Below are positions 46,591 through 57,970 of a stretch of 64,000 bases of DNA, one piece after another. Position 1 is the stretch's first letter. Each line of letters begins with the position of its first letter. The notes beneath the pieces are model-generated. The model worked only from the letters and a program-made list of their open reading frames with translations, did not search any database and was not told where the DNA came from. The translations under genes were made by a program, and so were the position numbers. Source of the stretch: Panopea generosa (taxonomy: Eukaryota > Mollusca > Bivalvia > Adapedonta > Hiatellidae); NCBI GenBank assembly GCA_029582155.1, contig CM055908.1, forward strand, positions 19,073,406 to 19,137,405, written 5' to 3'.

Positions 46591-47776
46591 CTGCGCTTAT
46601 TGAGGGTATCCCAATAGACTCCATACATGTTGCATCTGCTTCTTTTAGGCAGTTAACAACTGTTTGTGACAAATCTGCCTTACACTGTTCTTTGTCTTTA
46701 TATTTGTCCCACCGAGGTCCAACAGCATGTATAATCCTTTTAAATTTCATTTTTCCAGCTCCAGTGGACAAGCTTTGTGTAACCTTCAGTTCATCTTGTT
46801 TGGATACATAATGTTCACTTTCCTTTTCAAACTCTTTCCCACCAGCCCTTGCTATAACCCATGCTACACCACCAGCATGATCCAATCTTTCATAAGCAGC
46901 ATTAACAATGCAATCTACCTTGATATCCGTAATACTTCCCTTGTACACTTTAACTTTCATGTTTTCTGTTGTTGATAATGTCATCAGTTTCGTTTGTCTT
47001 TTCAGCTCGTTAGCATGTGCATATTGCGAATCGCTTAAGCTTGTAGTATCCATTAATGACATGTGTTGACTTCTCCTGTCTTCAGGTTGCATCATTGAAG
47101 AGCCAGATAAAGATGGACACAGCGAAGAATATTCAGGAAGTGGTTTATTTGCAACTGACCGGTTTCCTCGATCGGTTCTCTTTACCAATCCCAATATGAG
47201 TTTTAGTTCGTGTTTTGTAGTTTGAATTATCTCAGATGGACCATGTATTTCGATTTCATTGTCTTGTCTATTGATAATCAAGTCCTCATATTTTGTGTAA
47301 ATAGTTTCAATGGCTTGATCAATAGTATCACTTTTGACACTGCTTTTGATTTCAAGAGAGTCACTTGTGTAAGTTCTAACACTGTTCAGGTCTTTTCTGA
47401 TATCTTCATATGTATGTTTGTTTCCTTGTACAGTCAGATCTCCACTCGTAATATCTAATTGCATCAATATTGCTTTTGCCTCATCATTTCGTCTTTTTAA
47501 ACCTTGCTTTAGCAGGTCATATGACCGTTGGTCAACATCGTGAATATAAAACGGTCCAGTTGTTGAAATGGCAGGGTTTCCAATCACTTCGTTGAGATGG
47601 CGTTCTACTTCTACTTTCTTGGAATAGTCCATTTGGATTTTTATCTTTCCTTGAGATAATTTCGCTGAAATCCCAATATTGGGATCATTGAGACGTTTTA
47701 CCATATCTTCCAGCTTGGCCTTTGGATGTCGGGAAGTCACCGATGATGAAATCTCAGATGTTAGTGTACCGTATAT
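46591..47776 (-). CDS. PARP14-like macrodomain gene, KH-like and macrodomain 1 exon
   Basis: 1186 bp, read 47776 to 46591. Acceptor TTTTTAACAG precedes ATATACGGTACAC; the exon opens in phase 0 as IYGTLTSEISSSVTSRHPK. There is no ATG at the start of the open frame at 47740 (it is GTG, internal). Residues about 15-200 hold repeated KH-like units as in PARP14 (AKLSQGKIKIQMDY, then LDITSGDLTVQGNK with a following helix, and INRQDNEIEIHGPSEII). A Ser/Met/Gln linker follows. Macrodomain 1 begins near residue 272: VKVYKGSITDIKVDCIVNAA, DHAGGVAWVIARAGGK, STGAGKMKFKRIIHAVGPRW, IGIPSISAG. Its ligand-site motifs are largely kept (IVNAA, GGVA, IPSIS-G), although NAAN is NAAY. The exon ends in phase 1 at a strong donor CAG/GTGAGA. 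Confidence 0.9.
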
Positions 47777-48662
47777 CTGTTAAAAATTATAAATATCAGT
47801 GCAGAGCAGGATCCTACGAATAAATCAAGTATAATACACGGAGGGTCTTCCATGGACGAGTAGTCTAAGGCGCCGTCTCAAGATCACTTATCTCTCACCG
47901 CTAAGGTCGTGGGTTCGAGTCCCTCTCGCTCCAAAAACTTTATGTGAGAAAGTTTGCCAGTTACTTGCGGAGGGACGATGGTTCTACTCAGTTTGACTCA
48001 GTCTGAGGTCTTCTTCCACCAGTAAAATTGGATATGCCATATATAACCTGAAATGAGTTGAAAATTGCAATAAACCCCATTCAAAAAAGTATAATATACT
48101 CATGTTAACATGTTTAATGTATTACATGTAATGTATATATACATACCAGTCCAAACATAAACAAGACGCTACATTGCCACTTAAACGACGCGGCAGATCA
48201 AATGAAGATCAAATGATAACCGCGTGTACTATAATGTCCACACCACCAAATAATGCCATGTATTTACACTTTAAGGGTCAGAATTCCAGTGTTAATTATC
48301 CAATTTGAATTATTCAAAATAATTTTCCGAAATATTATGTTTATACAACAACGAATGACAGCCGTCGACGTATATCCCACCTCAGCTGATCTAAAAAGCT
48401 GTCAAACTAGGTTTCTAGACCAAAATGTAAAAGCTACTAGTCCACTATGAATTTATTATTTAAATTATTCAATCTATACCAAACACTTAACCATTTTTTA
48501 TCCTAGTGACATTTGAGCCCAAGGTTTGTGTTTGGATGAGATATGGTCAAGATTAGTATAAAGGCATTTTCTATTATAATGTATTTTAATGAACATTCTG
48601 AACCTCATGCAATGATTGATTAAAAGAATATACCAGTCTACACCGTTAAATGTCATATGTAC
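47777..48662 (-). other. Intron 1 of the macrodomain gene (886 bp, phase 0)
   Basis: Donor GAG/GTACAT at 48663/48662 and acceptor TTTTTAACAG at 47777. It holds an intact SINE on the opposite strand. Confidence 0.7.
47838..48086 (+). mobile_element. SINE with tRNA-Leu-like head, in intron 1
   Basis: Head: CATGGACGAGTAGTCTAAGG (box A region) with GTCGTGGGTTCGAGTCCC (box B), strongly like tRNA-Leu in the D arm. Body: 'gagaaagtttgccagttact' and 'tgcggagggacgatggttct'. The 'ccagttact' block is shared with SINE family B, suggesting a common central domain. The element is flanked by AAGTATAATA at 47828-47837 and 48087-48096, a 10-bp target duplication. It sits antisense to the macrodomain gene. Confidence 0.8.
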
Positions 48663-48727
48663 CTCAGCTGGCACGCGTGTTTCCACATTGTCGGGAAGAG
48701 CGTCATCATATTCACCACTCGAATCAT
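48663..48727 (-). CDS. PARP14-like macrodomain gene, small acidic exon
   Basis: 65 bp, read 48727 to 48663. Acceptor TTTGCTATTTAG, donor GCTGAG/GTACAT. After two junction bases it encodes DSSGEYDDALPDNVETRVPAE, which joins in phase 0 to the next exon (IYGTLTSE). The peptide is acidic and looks like a linker rather than a domain. The call rests on good splice signals, matching phase and position, not on homology. Exons before this one were not found; they may lie in the assembly gap (51142-51641) or beyond. Confidence 0.55.
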
Positions 48728-50576
48728 CTAAATAGCAAAAAACGATGACGAATTATTAAAGTGCAAATTGTTTAATATTTTGACTTTTATCATATTTTAT
48801 CCAATTCTAAATAAAGCACGATCAAATGTATACATCTAAGTGTTTTTTGTTCAAATCATATTTTCTGACAGTTGGTCAATCGTCGCATGTGCACAAAACA
48901 GATATTCATGAATACATGTATTTAACTCCATCACAAGGGTGGCGCGTTGATCCCCTAAATCACTTGATTGAGATAGTTTTATGATTTTATTATTATTCAA
49001 TGGCTATGTGAGTTTCGACAGAGCCAGTTGTAAATGCAGGTGTAAGAGTGCATACGTAGCAAAAGAAATATAATGGTATGATTATTCATGGAAAATAGAT
49101 ATTGTACAACAGTTTGTGTTTCACCATTTTAGGTGAACTCGAGCAGCAGAAGCACATATAACTTGTAGTTTTGTAAATGTAGTTGAGATGCTGGTTCCAG
49201 TAATTAAAGAAGACGAATTTATTATAAAAAAAAATCGCATAAAACCCCTATAAATTCGAAAACCCAATTCAAAAGCATTGTTAAGAAGTAAAAAAAAAGC
49301 ATTTATAGATTGGAAACATCTACTGTGTCCGGGTCGCAGTTGGAGGGGGGCATAGCCCCGGAACGACTATTGGAATTTGGCCAGTTTAACAATTAATAGT
49401 TATAGGATTAATGTGTAAGTTTTGTGTAGATTCACATAACAATGCGGGAAATAAAGTGCACAGAAGGACAACAATCAATGATAATTTAAAGGCCACCAAC
49501 GTGTATATTTATACATATAGTGTTCGATTTACTTACCCACAATCTTATATCTTTTTAATTACTGCGTGTAAGTTTGATCCACAAAGAGAAGGATTTTATA
49601 AGATTTGATCTTCCGTTCTAATACATATTTATACTTAAACAGATTTGAATTAATAAAATTTCTTTGATTCAACGAAACTTAAGCTACATTGATGCATGCA
49701 CACGAGACCAAACAATGAAATTTTAATGATTTAATGGCCTAAACTCAGACATTAACTATCAAATTATGCCTTTCTGAGATGGTTATTCAAGTGTAAACCT
49801 GAAATATCCGTCTTAGCAAACGCTGTTGTGATAACAACCAAACGTAATTATCAAAATGTTGTAACCAATAAATATAATGAAATGAACAAATTTGAGTTAA
49901 ATGAAGTTTCGAGTATTTAGCTGCCAACCTTCCTAGTAAATATCAGACTCCCACGTTTGCTCTCCACTAAGAGTTTATGTCAAGATGTTGGTGTAAATAT
50001 CTTGAACTTAAAACGGGATCTTCTGTAAGGCAACAGTGTCTTCACTTGATTAAGCTGTGAAACAGCCTAGCTTGAAACTATGTTAAACAATTTGGGTCAA
50101 ACTATATAATATATAAATCCTCAGGCTTCTTGCCTCATGATTTATAAACTTCAATCAAAAATAAAAATGATTTTAATGTTTAAAAATCATACGCACAAAT
50201 GATCAAGCCAATCATCTTTATACAGTATAATGTTTCAAACCCTGTAATGTTGGACTAACTGTTGCTCAATACTATTTTATATGACGACACCCGCTGTTCA
50301 GACGACGTGTCTGAAAACCAGATGCTTGAGACTTGTTTCAAACTCAAACAAAAGCTATATGCTTGGAACAATGCTTAGTTCCAGCATAAAAATACACTTA
50401 TATGTTTGAAGACTGTTTTAAACCTAAATCTTCGAACTAAGCTAATGCGCATGAAACAAAGCCCAGTTCCAGCACAAAAAAAAACAACTTTGAGAACGAA
50501 TTCAAACTAAAAGCATCAAACTAAACTAATGTGCATGAAACAACCCCCAGTTCCAGAACAAAAGTTATTCTTATGA
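48728..50576. other. Intergenic or intron, nothing firm recognised
   Basis: AT-rich. 49990-50530 contains loosely repeated 'gtttcaaac..aa.c..aagctta' words suggesting a degenerate tandem repeat. No exon with convincing splice signals was found. Confidence 0.35.
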
Positions 50577-50719
50577 GTTTCAAACATCAAGCCTTCCCGA
50601 AAGCTATAGCCAGAAAGAATCTTTGTGGCAGTGTACTCTTCTCCTCCCCTCCCCCCAACGCAAGTAAGCTCCTCCGAGATTTCAAGCACTTTGACGCTGA
50701 AAATCTCAAGCAGACTTCT
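50577..50719 (+). pseudogene. Possible inverted relic of a macrodomain C-terminal half
   Basis: One plus-strand frame reads AFPKAIARKNLCGSVLFSS, then NASKLLRDFKHFDAENLKQ, then a stop. It aligns residue for residue with the C-terminal half of macrodomain 1 in the gene (GMPKNICAEQYVRGVCEFSS ... LKKIHFVDIHDDIVQ): a F/M-P-K start, V..FSS in the middle and L-x-D/K-x-K/I-H-F-D afterwards. No good acceptor site precedes it, and it lies on the strand opposite to the gene. It may be chance; treat as a hypothesis. Confidence 0.35.
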
Positions 50720-51141
50720 TAGAACTTGCGTCGTAAGCAACTAACAAATGTGGTATTGCTTTGACTCGAAGTAGTACATTGTATTTTACCTGTACCAACA
50801 CATTCTGACGTTATATATAGATATATACATCTACTTGTAAATGGTGTGTTCAACTCATGATTATATATTATCATTCAAAGTGATATATAAATTGTTTTTT
50901 TTGAAACTTGTACTTGGTACACTATTGTATAATAATAGCGAAATAAATAGAGTTTATTACCTCTTTTTAAAATAATTGCTATATACAGATATGTATGCTA
51001 TAAACCAACGGCATTATTTTGACAGTGAAGGTGAATATTACCAAAGAGATGATTACCATTCTTAACTTCATAAAATTGTATACATTTGTATAGGAAACCC
51101 CTTGAATTTTATTGAAAATTAAATTGTAGTCATCTACGCTG

Positions 51142-51641
51142 NNNNNNNNNNNNNNNNNNNNNNNNNNNNNNNNNNNNNNNNNNNNNNNNNNNNNNNNNNN
51201 NNNNNNNNNNNNNNNNNNNNNNNNNNNNNNNNNNNNNNNNNNNNNNNNNNNNNNNNNNNNNNNNNNNNNNNNNNNNNNNNNNNNNNNNNNNNNNNNNNNN
51301 NNNNNNNNNNNNNNNNNNNNNNNNNNNNNNNNNNNNNNNNNNNNNNNNNNNNNNNNNNNNNNNNNNNNNNNNNNNNNNNNNNNNNNNNNNNNNNNNNNNN
51401 NNNNNNNNNNNNNNNNNNNNNNNNNNNNNNNNNNNNNNNNNNNNNNNNNNNNNNNNNNNNNNNNNNNNNNNNNNNNNNNNNNNNNNNNNNNNNNNNNNNN
51501 NNNNNNNNNNNNNNNNNNNNNNNNNNNNNNNNNNNNNNNNNNNNNNNNNNNNNNNNNNNNNNNNNNNNNNNNNNNNNNNNNNNNNNNNNNNNNNNNNNNN
51601 NNNNNNNNNNNNNNNNNNNNNNNNNNNNNNNNNNNNNNNNN
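51142..51641. other. Assembly gap, 500 N
   Basis: Exactly 500 N, a round number that usually marks a gap of unknown true length. The open frame spanning it (51134-51685) is an artefact. Confidence 1.
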
Positions 51642-51883
51642 GTCAAAATTGTTTTCTCAGTCTGTTCCATTTTACCTATAGTCACTTAACAAATTCCTTA
51701 TAAGCCACTGTCTTATTTTAATTTGATACGCTATTTTTTCTACGTTGATTTTGAAAAAACATTCTACATGTAAATCCTGTACCCATTCCACCATTTGCAT
51801 TGCCAATCATTCAGATAGGTGATACACAACATTGCGGCTTCTTTGATGCCTTGCATCAAAATTTTGTCTTGTTCTTCTTTTTA

Positions 51884-53601
51884 GAACACGATGATATACT
51901 CGCGGACGAACAAAACGGGTTTAGAAAGGATCGATCATGAGATGATCACATATTAACTCTGAATAGCATTCTCCGTAATAATGACTCTGTATTTACAGCG
52001 TTCATAGATTTGGAGAAAGCGTTCGACTTCATCAATGTTACTATATTAATTACTGTAACTTAAAATTGATGAAAAGTTGTACAATTCATTTAAAGGTATA
52101 TACTCAAGCTCAATATCATGTATTCGTCTGAATACTGATATCACGGAGTGTTTCGATTGTACAAGCGGTGTAAAACAAGGGGACAACCTGTCACCGACAC
52201 TATTCTCAATATTTATAAATGACCTTGTCGACGAAATAAGCCGACTTGACCTTGGTGTCACACTTAACGACAAAAAACTCTCAGCTTTACTGATCAATCA
52301 AAGTGCGTTCACTTCAGAAACCACGTAAAACAGACGTGACTTTATTTTTAAAATTGGTGGTAATGTTCTAGAAACAGTTGAGAAATATAAATACCTGGGA
52401 ATAATATTTCATGAAAAATGGATTTTTCTTATAACTGTGACGCTCTTGCTAAAGGGACTGGTAAAGCTTTTGGGAATATTATATCCAAAATACATAGATT
52501 TAAAGAAATTGGATTTAGGTCGTATGAAAAACTGTTTTATAACATCCTTGACTCATATATTTGGGGTCATTAACAGTACCAGTCCATTGACAATTTCCAG
52601 AATCGTGCCTCTAGATACTTTTTAGGGGTCCACAGATTTGCTGTTATCGCTGACACCGGTTGGTTACCATGTACGTATAGACAATAGATATATATTCTCA
52701 GATGTTGGAACAAAAGGATAAATTGCGATGACAGCCGTTTAACAAAGTGTACATTCAATTATGACTTTGCAATTTGTTATAATAACTGGTCAAGTGGTGT
52801 TAAATATATAATACAGGAACTCAGATTGATTAATCATTTTCTAAATAAAACTCCCGTTAATCTATCATCATTAAATGCTCTTGTTCGAGAGTATTACTCT
52901 AGAATATGGACACAAAAGATTGGAAGATTACCTAAATTGAGAAATTGAAGAGTATGTGCAAATAACACAAGAGTGAACGTTCTAATCTTGCACAATGTCG
53001 CTGCAGCATTCTTCTTCTTAGAAATGAAACTGGTCGATATGTTGGCAGGAAGGAACCCAAATCAAAGACTTTGCAGATTCTGTGATACAAGCTCGATTTA
53101 AAACAAACCGCATTTTTTACTTAACTGTTCATTTATAAGATGATATAAGAAGTGATGTCTTTCGTGTAAATATTAATAACATAGCTTATTTAACTCTTGA
53201 TTGTACAAAGAAATTTAAACATATCATACTTAGTGATCAAAGAAAAATTGCCAACATTTTAACCAGAGCGTTCCTTAAAAGAAGAACTCAGCTTATAACA
53301 ACTCATAACTACATTCATTTATTCAGTATTATTTGTTAAAAACAAATTATATATTAAAGTATAACCAATTTGTATATTTACAATGTATTTGAATTTGATA
53401 TCGCCATAACTGTTTATATCATGTTTTAAATATGATACTTTGTATTATCGATAGTGACTAATAGGCCCATCATACCGAGTGCATCATTCTCATTGTTTAT
53501 ATGCTTTTTATTGATTTGTTAATGAACACTTTAATAAATGATTCACTCACTCACTCACTCACTCACTCACTCACTCACTCACTCACTCACTCACTCACTC
53601 A
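51884..53601 (+). pseudogene. LINE ORF2 remnant, RT to 3' tail, YADD deleted
   Basis: Frames in order: LADEQNGFRKDRS and TAFIDLEKAFD (RT motifs 2a and A); SGVKQGDNLSPTLFSIFIND (motif B); then LNDKKLSALL runs straight into INQSKCVHFRKP and TVEKYKYLGIIF. About 30 residues that should carry YADD (motif C) are missing at about 52292. Further on: FKEIGFRSYEKLFYNILDSYIWG, NRASRYFLGVHRF, ELRLINHFLNKTPVNLSSLN, GRYVGRK and HFLLNC. The 3' end reads AATAAATGATT followed by (CACT)n at 53539-53601. Numerous stops and frameshifts. The retrotransposon is dead both by decay and by loss of its catalytic motif. Confidence 0.85.
53539..53601 (+). repeat. (CACT)n microsatellite, LINE 3' tail
   Basis: About 15 tetranucleotide units directly after the LINE's AATAAATGATT. 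Simple-repeat 3' tails are usual for CR1/L2-type LINEs. Confidence 0.95.
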
Positions 53602-53914
53602 CTTAGCCATGTTCTCCAGTCTTGTTCTCTATAGCCATGCTCTCCATAGCCATGTTTTACATAGTCATGTATTTGGCATGTTTTTGGTTGAAATGGGTTG
53701 GGGAGCTTTGCTGAATCTGACATATTTCCTATCATGATATAAGACAAAGATCTGTGCTTGACTTAAAGTTTGCATCAAAAACCGATTAAGTTAAGTTTTG
53801 TTTTTTTACTTGTTGCCTCTGAATCCGCCTGTGTGTTGATAAATTAAGTGATACAAGTAGACGCAAGTGTAACTCGCCTCGATTTAGGTCAGCTACGGTA
53901 TCTGGACAAAAGCC
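53602..53914. other. Spacer
   Basis: Short words 'atagccatg.tctc' recur 2-3 times (53605-53670); otherwise nothing recognised. Confidence 0.35.
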
Positions 53915-54185
53915 TCTGCACAAAAGCCCCTTTGTCAAAAAATGTACACATGTCAAAAGCTCCCTGGTACATTTTAGAAGGTGGACAGAAAACATTGGTA
54001 GATTTAAGGAGGTGGACAAAGGCCCTTAGTCAATTTTAGAAGTTGGACAAAGGTCCCTTGGTCGATTTTAGAAGGTGGACAAAAGCCTCTTGGTAGATTT
54101 GAAAAGATGGACAAAAGCCCCTTTGTAGATTTGAAAAGGTGGACAAAAGCCCTTGATCATTATGAAACAGCGGACAAAAGCATCA
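53915..54185. repeat. 32-bp tandem array, about 8 units
   Basis: Units of 'ggtggacaaaagccccttgg' plus 'tagatttgaaaa'. Starts lie 31-32 bp apart (54014, 54045, 54077, 54109, 54141); the left units are more diverged. Confidence 0.9.
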
Positions 54186-55261
54186 GCTGAATGTTGTTGT
54201 ATGAAGTTAAAAAGTAATCAAAGATTAAATTAGGTCTCTTACACCCTACAAAAAAGCATGGTACTCACTGTCTGTCTCGCAATTCATAGCGCTCTAGATA
54301 CTGCATAAAAATTACCAAAATATCACCATTCAATTTCCGATCAATCAGCGGGCTCGCATGCAATGGTCGCTATACACTTTCTACAGTCGACAAATCAGAT
54401 GATATATTAAATGGTACGGTATCACCCGAGCGAGTACTGAACTGGAGAAGTATGTGTTTAAAAAAAACACGAAAACCTTTGACCTTAAAGTCACCTCGGT
54501 ATTATTATTCTAAATAAGATAAAGCTCAACAATCCTGTCTCAAAAAATATTGTAAAAATATAGCAAAATAATTAAACTGTTTTGACATATAAAATTCTTA
54601 GTTTTAGTTGACAATTTAAACGCTAAACCAGACGACAAAATGTTTAATATGCAGTATATGTGTTTCGCAAATTTTCGGTCAAAAGTATTGCGTTTTGTTT
54701 AGACAATTATTACCATCAATAAAACTGTGAACACCTACATGTCGCCTGATACTCTTTACTCCTTACACCTTACTCAATCAGTGGTGTGAATATCGGCGGC
54801 AATTAAATCAATTAATTTTGCAACAAGTTTATTAGCATAACAACAAATCTATGGATTAACTTTAATTAAGAATTGTTTGTTGCCATCTTAGATAAGTAAC
54901 GCTTCAATCAGTGTGTTTCCGCATAGTTTCAAACTAGTTTGATCGGTGTCAGCAATTACAATTATTACCATTTACATTAATTTGAATATGTTACAATTAA
55001 AGAGAAGATAACATTTGACTCTTATTTTTAAAACTTATATTTCTTCTTTTTCTTTACATTTTATTAAATATGCTTGGGAGTGCCAATTATGTGGGTATGC
55101 TGTACTTCAAATAGCATATATCACCCCAGGGTTTATCAGTTTATGACAGGATGTACATAACATTACATCATACTATGGCTTATTATCAGTTAATAATTGG
55201 TGTCTAAATTTTGAGTGTTCGTAAAATCTTGGGGCGTTAAAAAGGATGTCTTTTTCATCAA
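54186..55261. other. Intergenic, nothing recognised
   Basis: No feature was recognised. Confidence 0.35.
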
Positions 55262-55720
55262 AACAGAACAGAACATAACTTTATTCAATATAACATGAAC
55301 ATATACAGTTCATCGTTATTTACACAAAATACAATACATGCATGCAGCAATACGAGATACGACATAATTATGTTACATACATGAAGTAAATAATAAAACA
55401 TATAGTTAGAATGTACATTTACAAATAAGTTGTTTGAATTTAACGCATTTGATCTTTGATTAAATGCCTTGATACAAAATACAGCTTATTTATTCAAAAC
55501 TCTTAGTTTAGGCGTGTTTAAAAGGTCAATAAATTGATACATACTCAGACGATGGTAACACTATTTATGTACCTAAGAATTCTTAATAAATCGTAGAAAA
55601 GCCATATTATCACAAAATGATGCTCATCTTCAATGTCATTAAGGTGACACAAAGTACATTTTCTTTCGTTTTTATCTTGGTTTCTGTGTCTACCTGTTTA
55701 CATAATTAATCGATGCGAAG
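55262..55720 (-). pseudogene. LINE ORF2 C-terminal remnant with 3' end
   Basis: Minus-strand frames give RNRDKNERKCTLCHLNDIED, then EHHFVIIWLFYDLLR, MYQFIDLLNTPKLRVLNK and VFCIKAFNQRSN. The element ends AATAAAGTTATGTTCTGTTC at 55262. Same family as copies at 27780, 29247 and 58866. Confidence 0.8.
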
Positions 55721-56572
55721 ATAACCTCAGTTTTGCTAAAGTGTTTCTTAATTTGTAAGATGTCATTTTACTTATATAACTTAAGCATATTCAATACATT
55801 AGACAATATACAATTACTACTTTTTGCACAATACAGTCTAAGGAAATATTCAATTATTCTTATTTGTCTTACTATATACAATGGGTAACTAGCTAACTCG
55901 CTATACAACGCTGAACTATTTGTTGACATTTTAACAGTAAGTAGCAATTTTAAAATTGTCCTATGTACACGTTCTATATTATCCGCCTGATCAAAGTCCA
56001 GTATTCATTGATAAAGTATATAAATATTGATTGTTTCAACAGTTAGTGTTATCAAAGGTATATATGTATGTGTGTAGATAATTATTGTGTAGTATCGTAT
56101 CATTTTTGTCCTGTATATGACTCGTAATATATCCATGCCCATCTTGCAAGAGTAGAAAATAAATGAACAATTGTTTGACGTTTACTATGTACCTGGTGAT
56201 GGGACCTGTTTCGTACATTGTCTAGGTTCAGCTATCCACGGTGACTTTTTTTAAACAACTGATGTTCAACCCAGGAGAGACAATGCGTTAGTTCATAGTA
56301 TTAATAAACACTCACTAAGAAGTTTCACCGAAATATATTGACCAGTTGTAAAATAAAGACTGAATATGTTACAGTGTTATAAGGCAACACTCACCTTTGA
56401 TGCAATATATAAAGAACCATAACTCTGTTGATTTGTCAAAATGGCTGGTTAAAGAGCTCGTCTGAGCATTCATGGCTCGATATAAACATCCAAAACACAA
56501 ATCTGGTCATTACTAGATGAAAAGTGAAGGTGCTTCAGAGTTTACAGATAAAGTTAATGGATGAACGGAAGA
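55721..56572. other. Intergenic, nothing firm recognised
   Basis: May include further LINE-derived sequence upstream of the preceding remnant, but no motif is readable. Confidence 0.3.
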
Positions 56573-56574
56573 AC

Positions 56575-56643
<69 letters not shown>

Positions 56644-56710
56644 ATTACCATGGTATTAGCCCTTTTGGTATTAGACCAGTGGAGCTAATACTACTACTAC
56701 TACTACTACT

Positions 56711-56745
<35 letters not shown>
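56573..56745. repeat. Compound microsatellites (GACA)n(GGCA)n and (ACT)n(AAT)n
   Basis: GACA units (about 56577-56614) give way to GGCA units (to about 56642). A 40-bp spacer is followed by ACT triplets (56689-56710) and AAT triplets (56712-56746). Confidence 0.95.
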
Positions 56746-56746
<1 letters not shown>

Positions 56747-57350
56747 CATAACCAAAATAATAAATCAAATAAAAGTAAGAAAAATATAAGTTATTCTTCG
56801 CAAATAATAATAATTGTAATGCATATCTTTATTTCAAGAAGATAACAACTTATTAGTATTATACAACATACAATACGTATCTACCACAAAGTCTTCTTTA
56901 AAATGTACATTACATAGTTTTATATTCAACATCAGCAACAATAATATAATCCAAATATACAAACAAACATAATATAATATAAAACAAGCAAATGTAAAGA
57001 AATTACAGAAACTTTTCCTAATAGTTACGTATTACACAAAAAGAGACGAAACCCGAATATAAACAGGAATTGACTTCCATGTTTGCATGCCAGAGTAGCT
57101 GAATAACAGTTTAAAATATTCTGTTTTTGTTTGAAGATGGGTAATATTTTTGTTTTCAGTTGATCTTAAATTATACATTTTGTTGTAAGAACGAATAATT
57201 GAATTACTTATATATGTAGGCGTCAAATCAATAACTGCCTTGTGTACAAGTATTTCTAGATAGCATATGTATCTCTCTTTGATAACCACCCGAATTCATT
57301 AAAAAGATGAACAAGCCGAGTATGAAAATGCTTATTCAAAATACACCTGG
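56746..57350 (-). pseudogene. LINE ORF2 remnant, different family
   Basis: Minus-strand frames: KHFHTRLVHLFNEFGWLS, shift, then KERYICYLEILVHKAVIDLTP, SYNKMYNLRSTENKNI and TEYFKLLFSYSGMQTWKSI followed by PVYIR. This matches the C-terminal end of CR1/L2-type LINE polymerases (..LGWL...R......K.......P.Y......YNLR......P...TE....F.Y.....WN.LP..IR). The 3' region runs into the AAT microsatellite. Confidence 0.75.
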
Positions 57351-57659
57351 TAGTTTTGTTTCAACAGTCAAGATATTTTAGAAATGTACACTTTGTTGCA
57401 GTTGTATCAGGGGCGAACCTACTCAAGCGCGAAGGTACGGATTATTCGACCCGTGGATTTTACAGTCATCCAGATATGTTAGGCACATTCCCCCCAAAAA
57501 CAGTTAGATCAATCGTTTCAATTAAAACTAAACATCATTGTATTGTTCACATATATTCCAAATGTTAGTTGTGGTGAAAGTCATTTATGAGTTAGTACTA
57601 AAAATATATCTGGATGATAATAAATGTCGATAATAGTACTGATAGTACTAATTTTCTAG

Positions 57660-57961
57660 CCGGACCCGGTTAGCTCAGTCGGTAGCACGTCTGACTATCA
57701 CTCCAGGGGTTGAGAGTTTGAATCCCTGCCCGTCTAGTCCCAATGATGATTGATATACGACATCGCACCTCATTATCATTCGGCTCTCACCGCTGATGCA
57801 CGTGGGGAAGTTACCAGTTACTAACAGACTGAGATGGGTGTGTTCGTGTATGCGCTAAACTTCCAGGATAACAGGAAAGAGTAGTACGGTTAACTCATTG
57901 TCTGTTCACCTCCAATGGCAAAAGAAATGCTGGTAAATTTTCAAACAAGCAAACAAAAATT
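57660..57961 (+). mobile_element. SINE family B, full-length
   Basis: Head CCGGTTAGCTCAGTCGGTAG (box A) with GAGAGTTTGAATCCCTG (box B). Body 'aatgatgattgatatacgac', 'ttatcattcggctctcaccg', 'gttaccagttacta'. Tail 'ttgtctgttcacctccaatg' with (CAAA)n. Flanked by ATTTTCTAG at 57651-57659 and 57962-57970. Not a functional tRNA gene: the acceptor arms do not pair. Confidence 0.85.
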
Positions 57962-57970
57962 ATTTTCTAG

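Noticed and set aside
47738..47740. Translation start of the macrodomain protein at 47740
   Set aside because: The codon there is GTG, not ATG; the open frame continues upstream to a good splice acceptor at 47777, so this is an internal exon.
47838..47935. tRNA-Leu gene
   Set aside because: Box A and B are good, but the acceptor arms do not pair, and a SINE body, tail and target duplication follow.
51134..51685. 183-residue open frame
   Set aside because: It is almost entirely N from the assembly gap.
53501..53737. Open frame with a (LTHS)n repeat
   Set aside because: It is the translated (CACT)n tail of a LINE.
57660..57735. tRNA gene
   Set aside because: It is the head of SINE family B, shown by the body shared with 6700-6974 and flanking target duplications.
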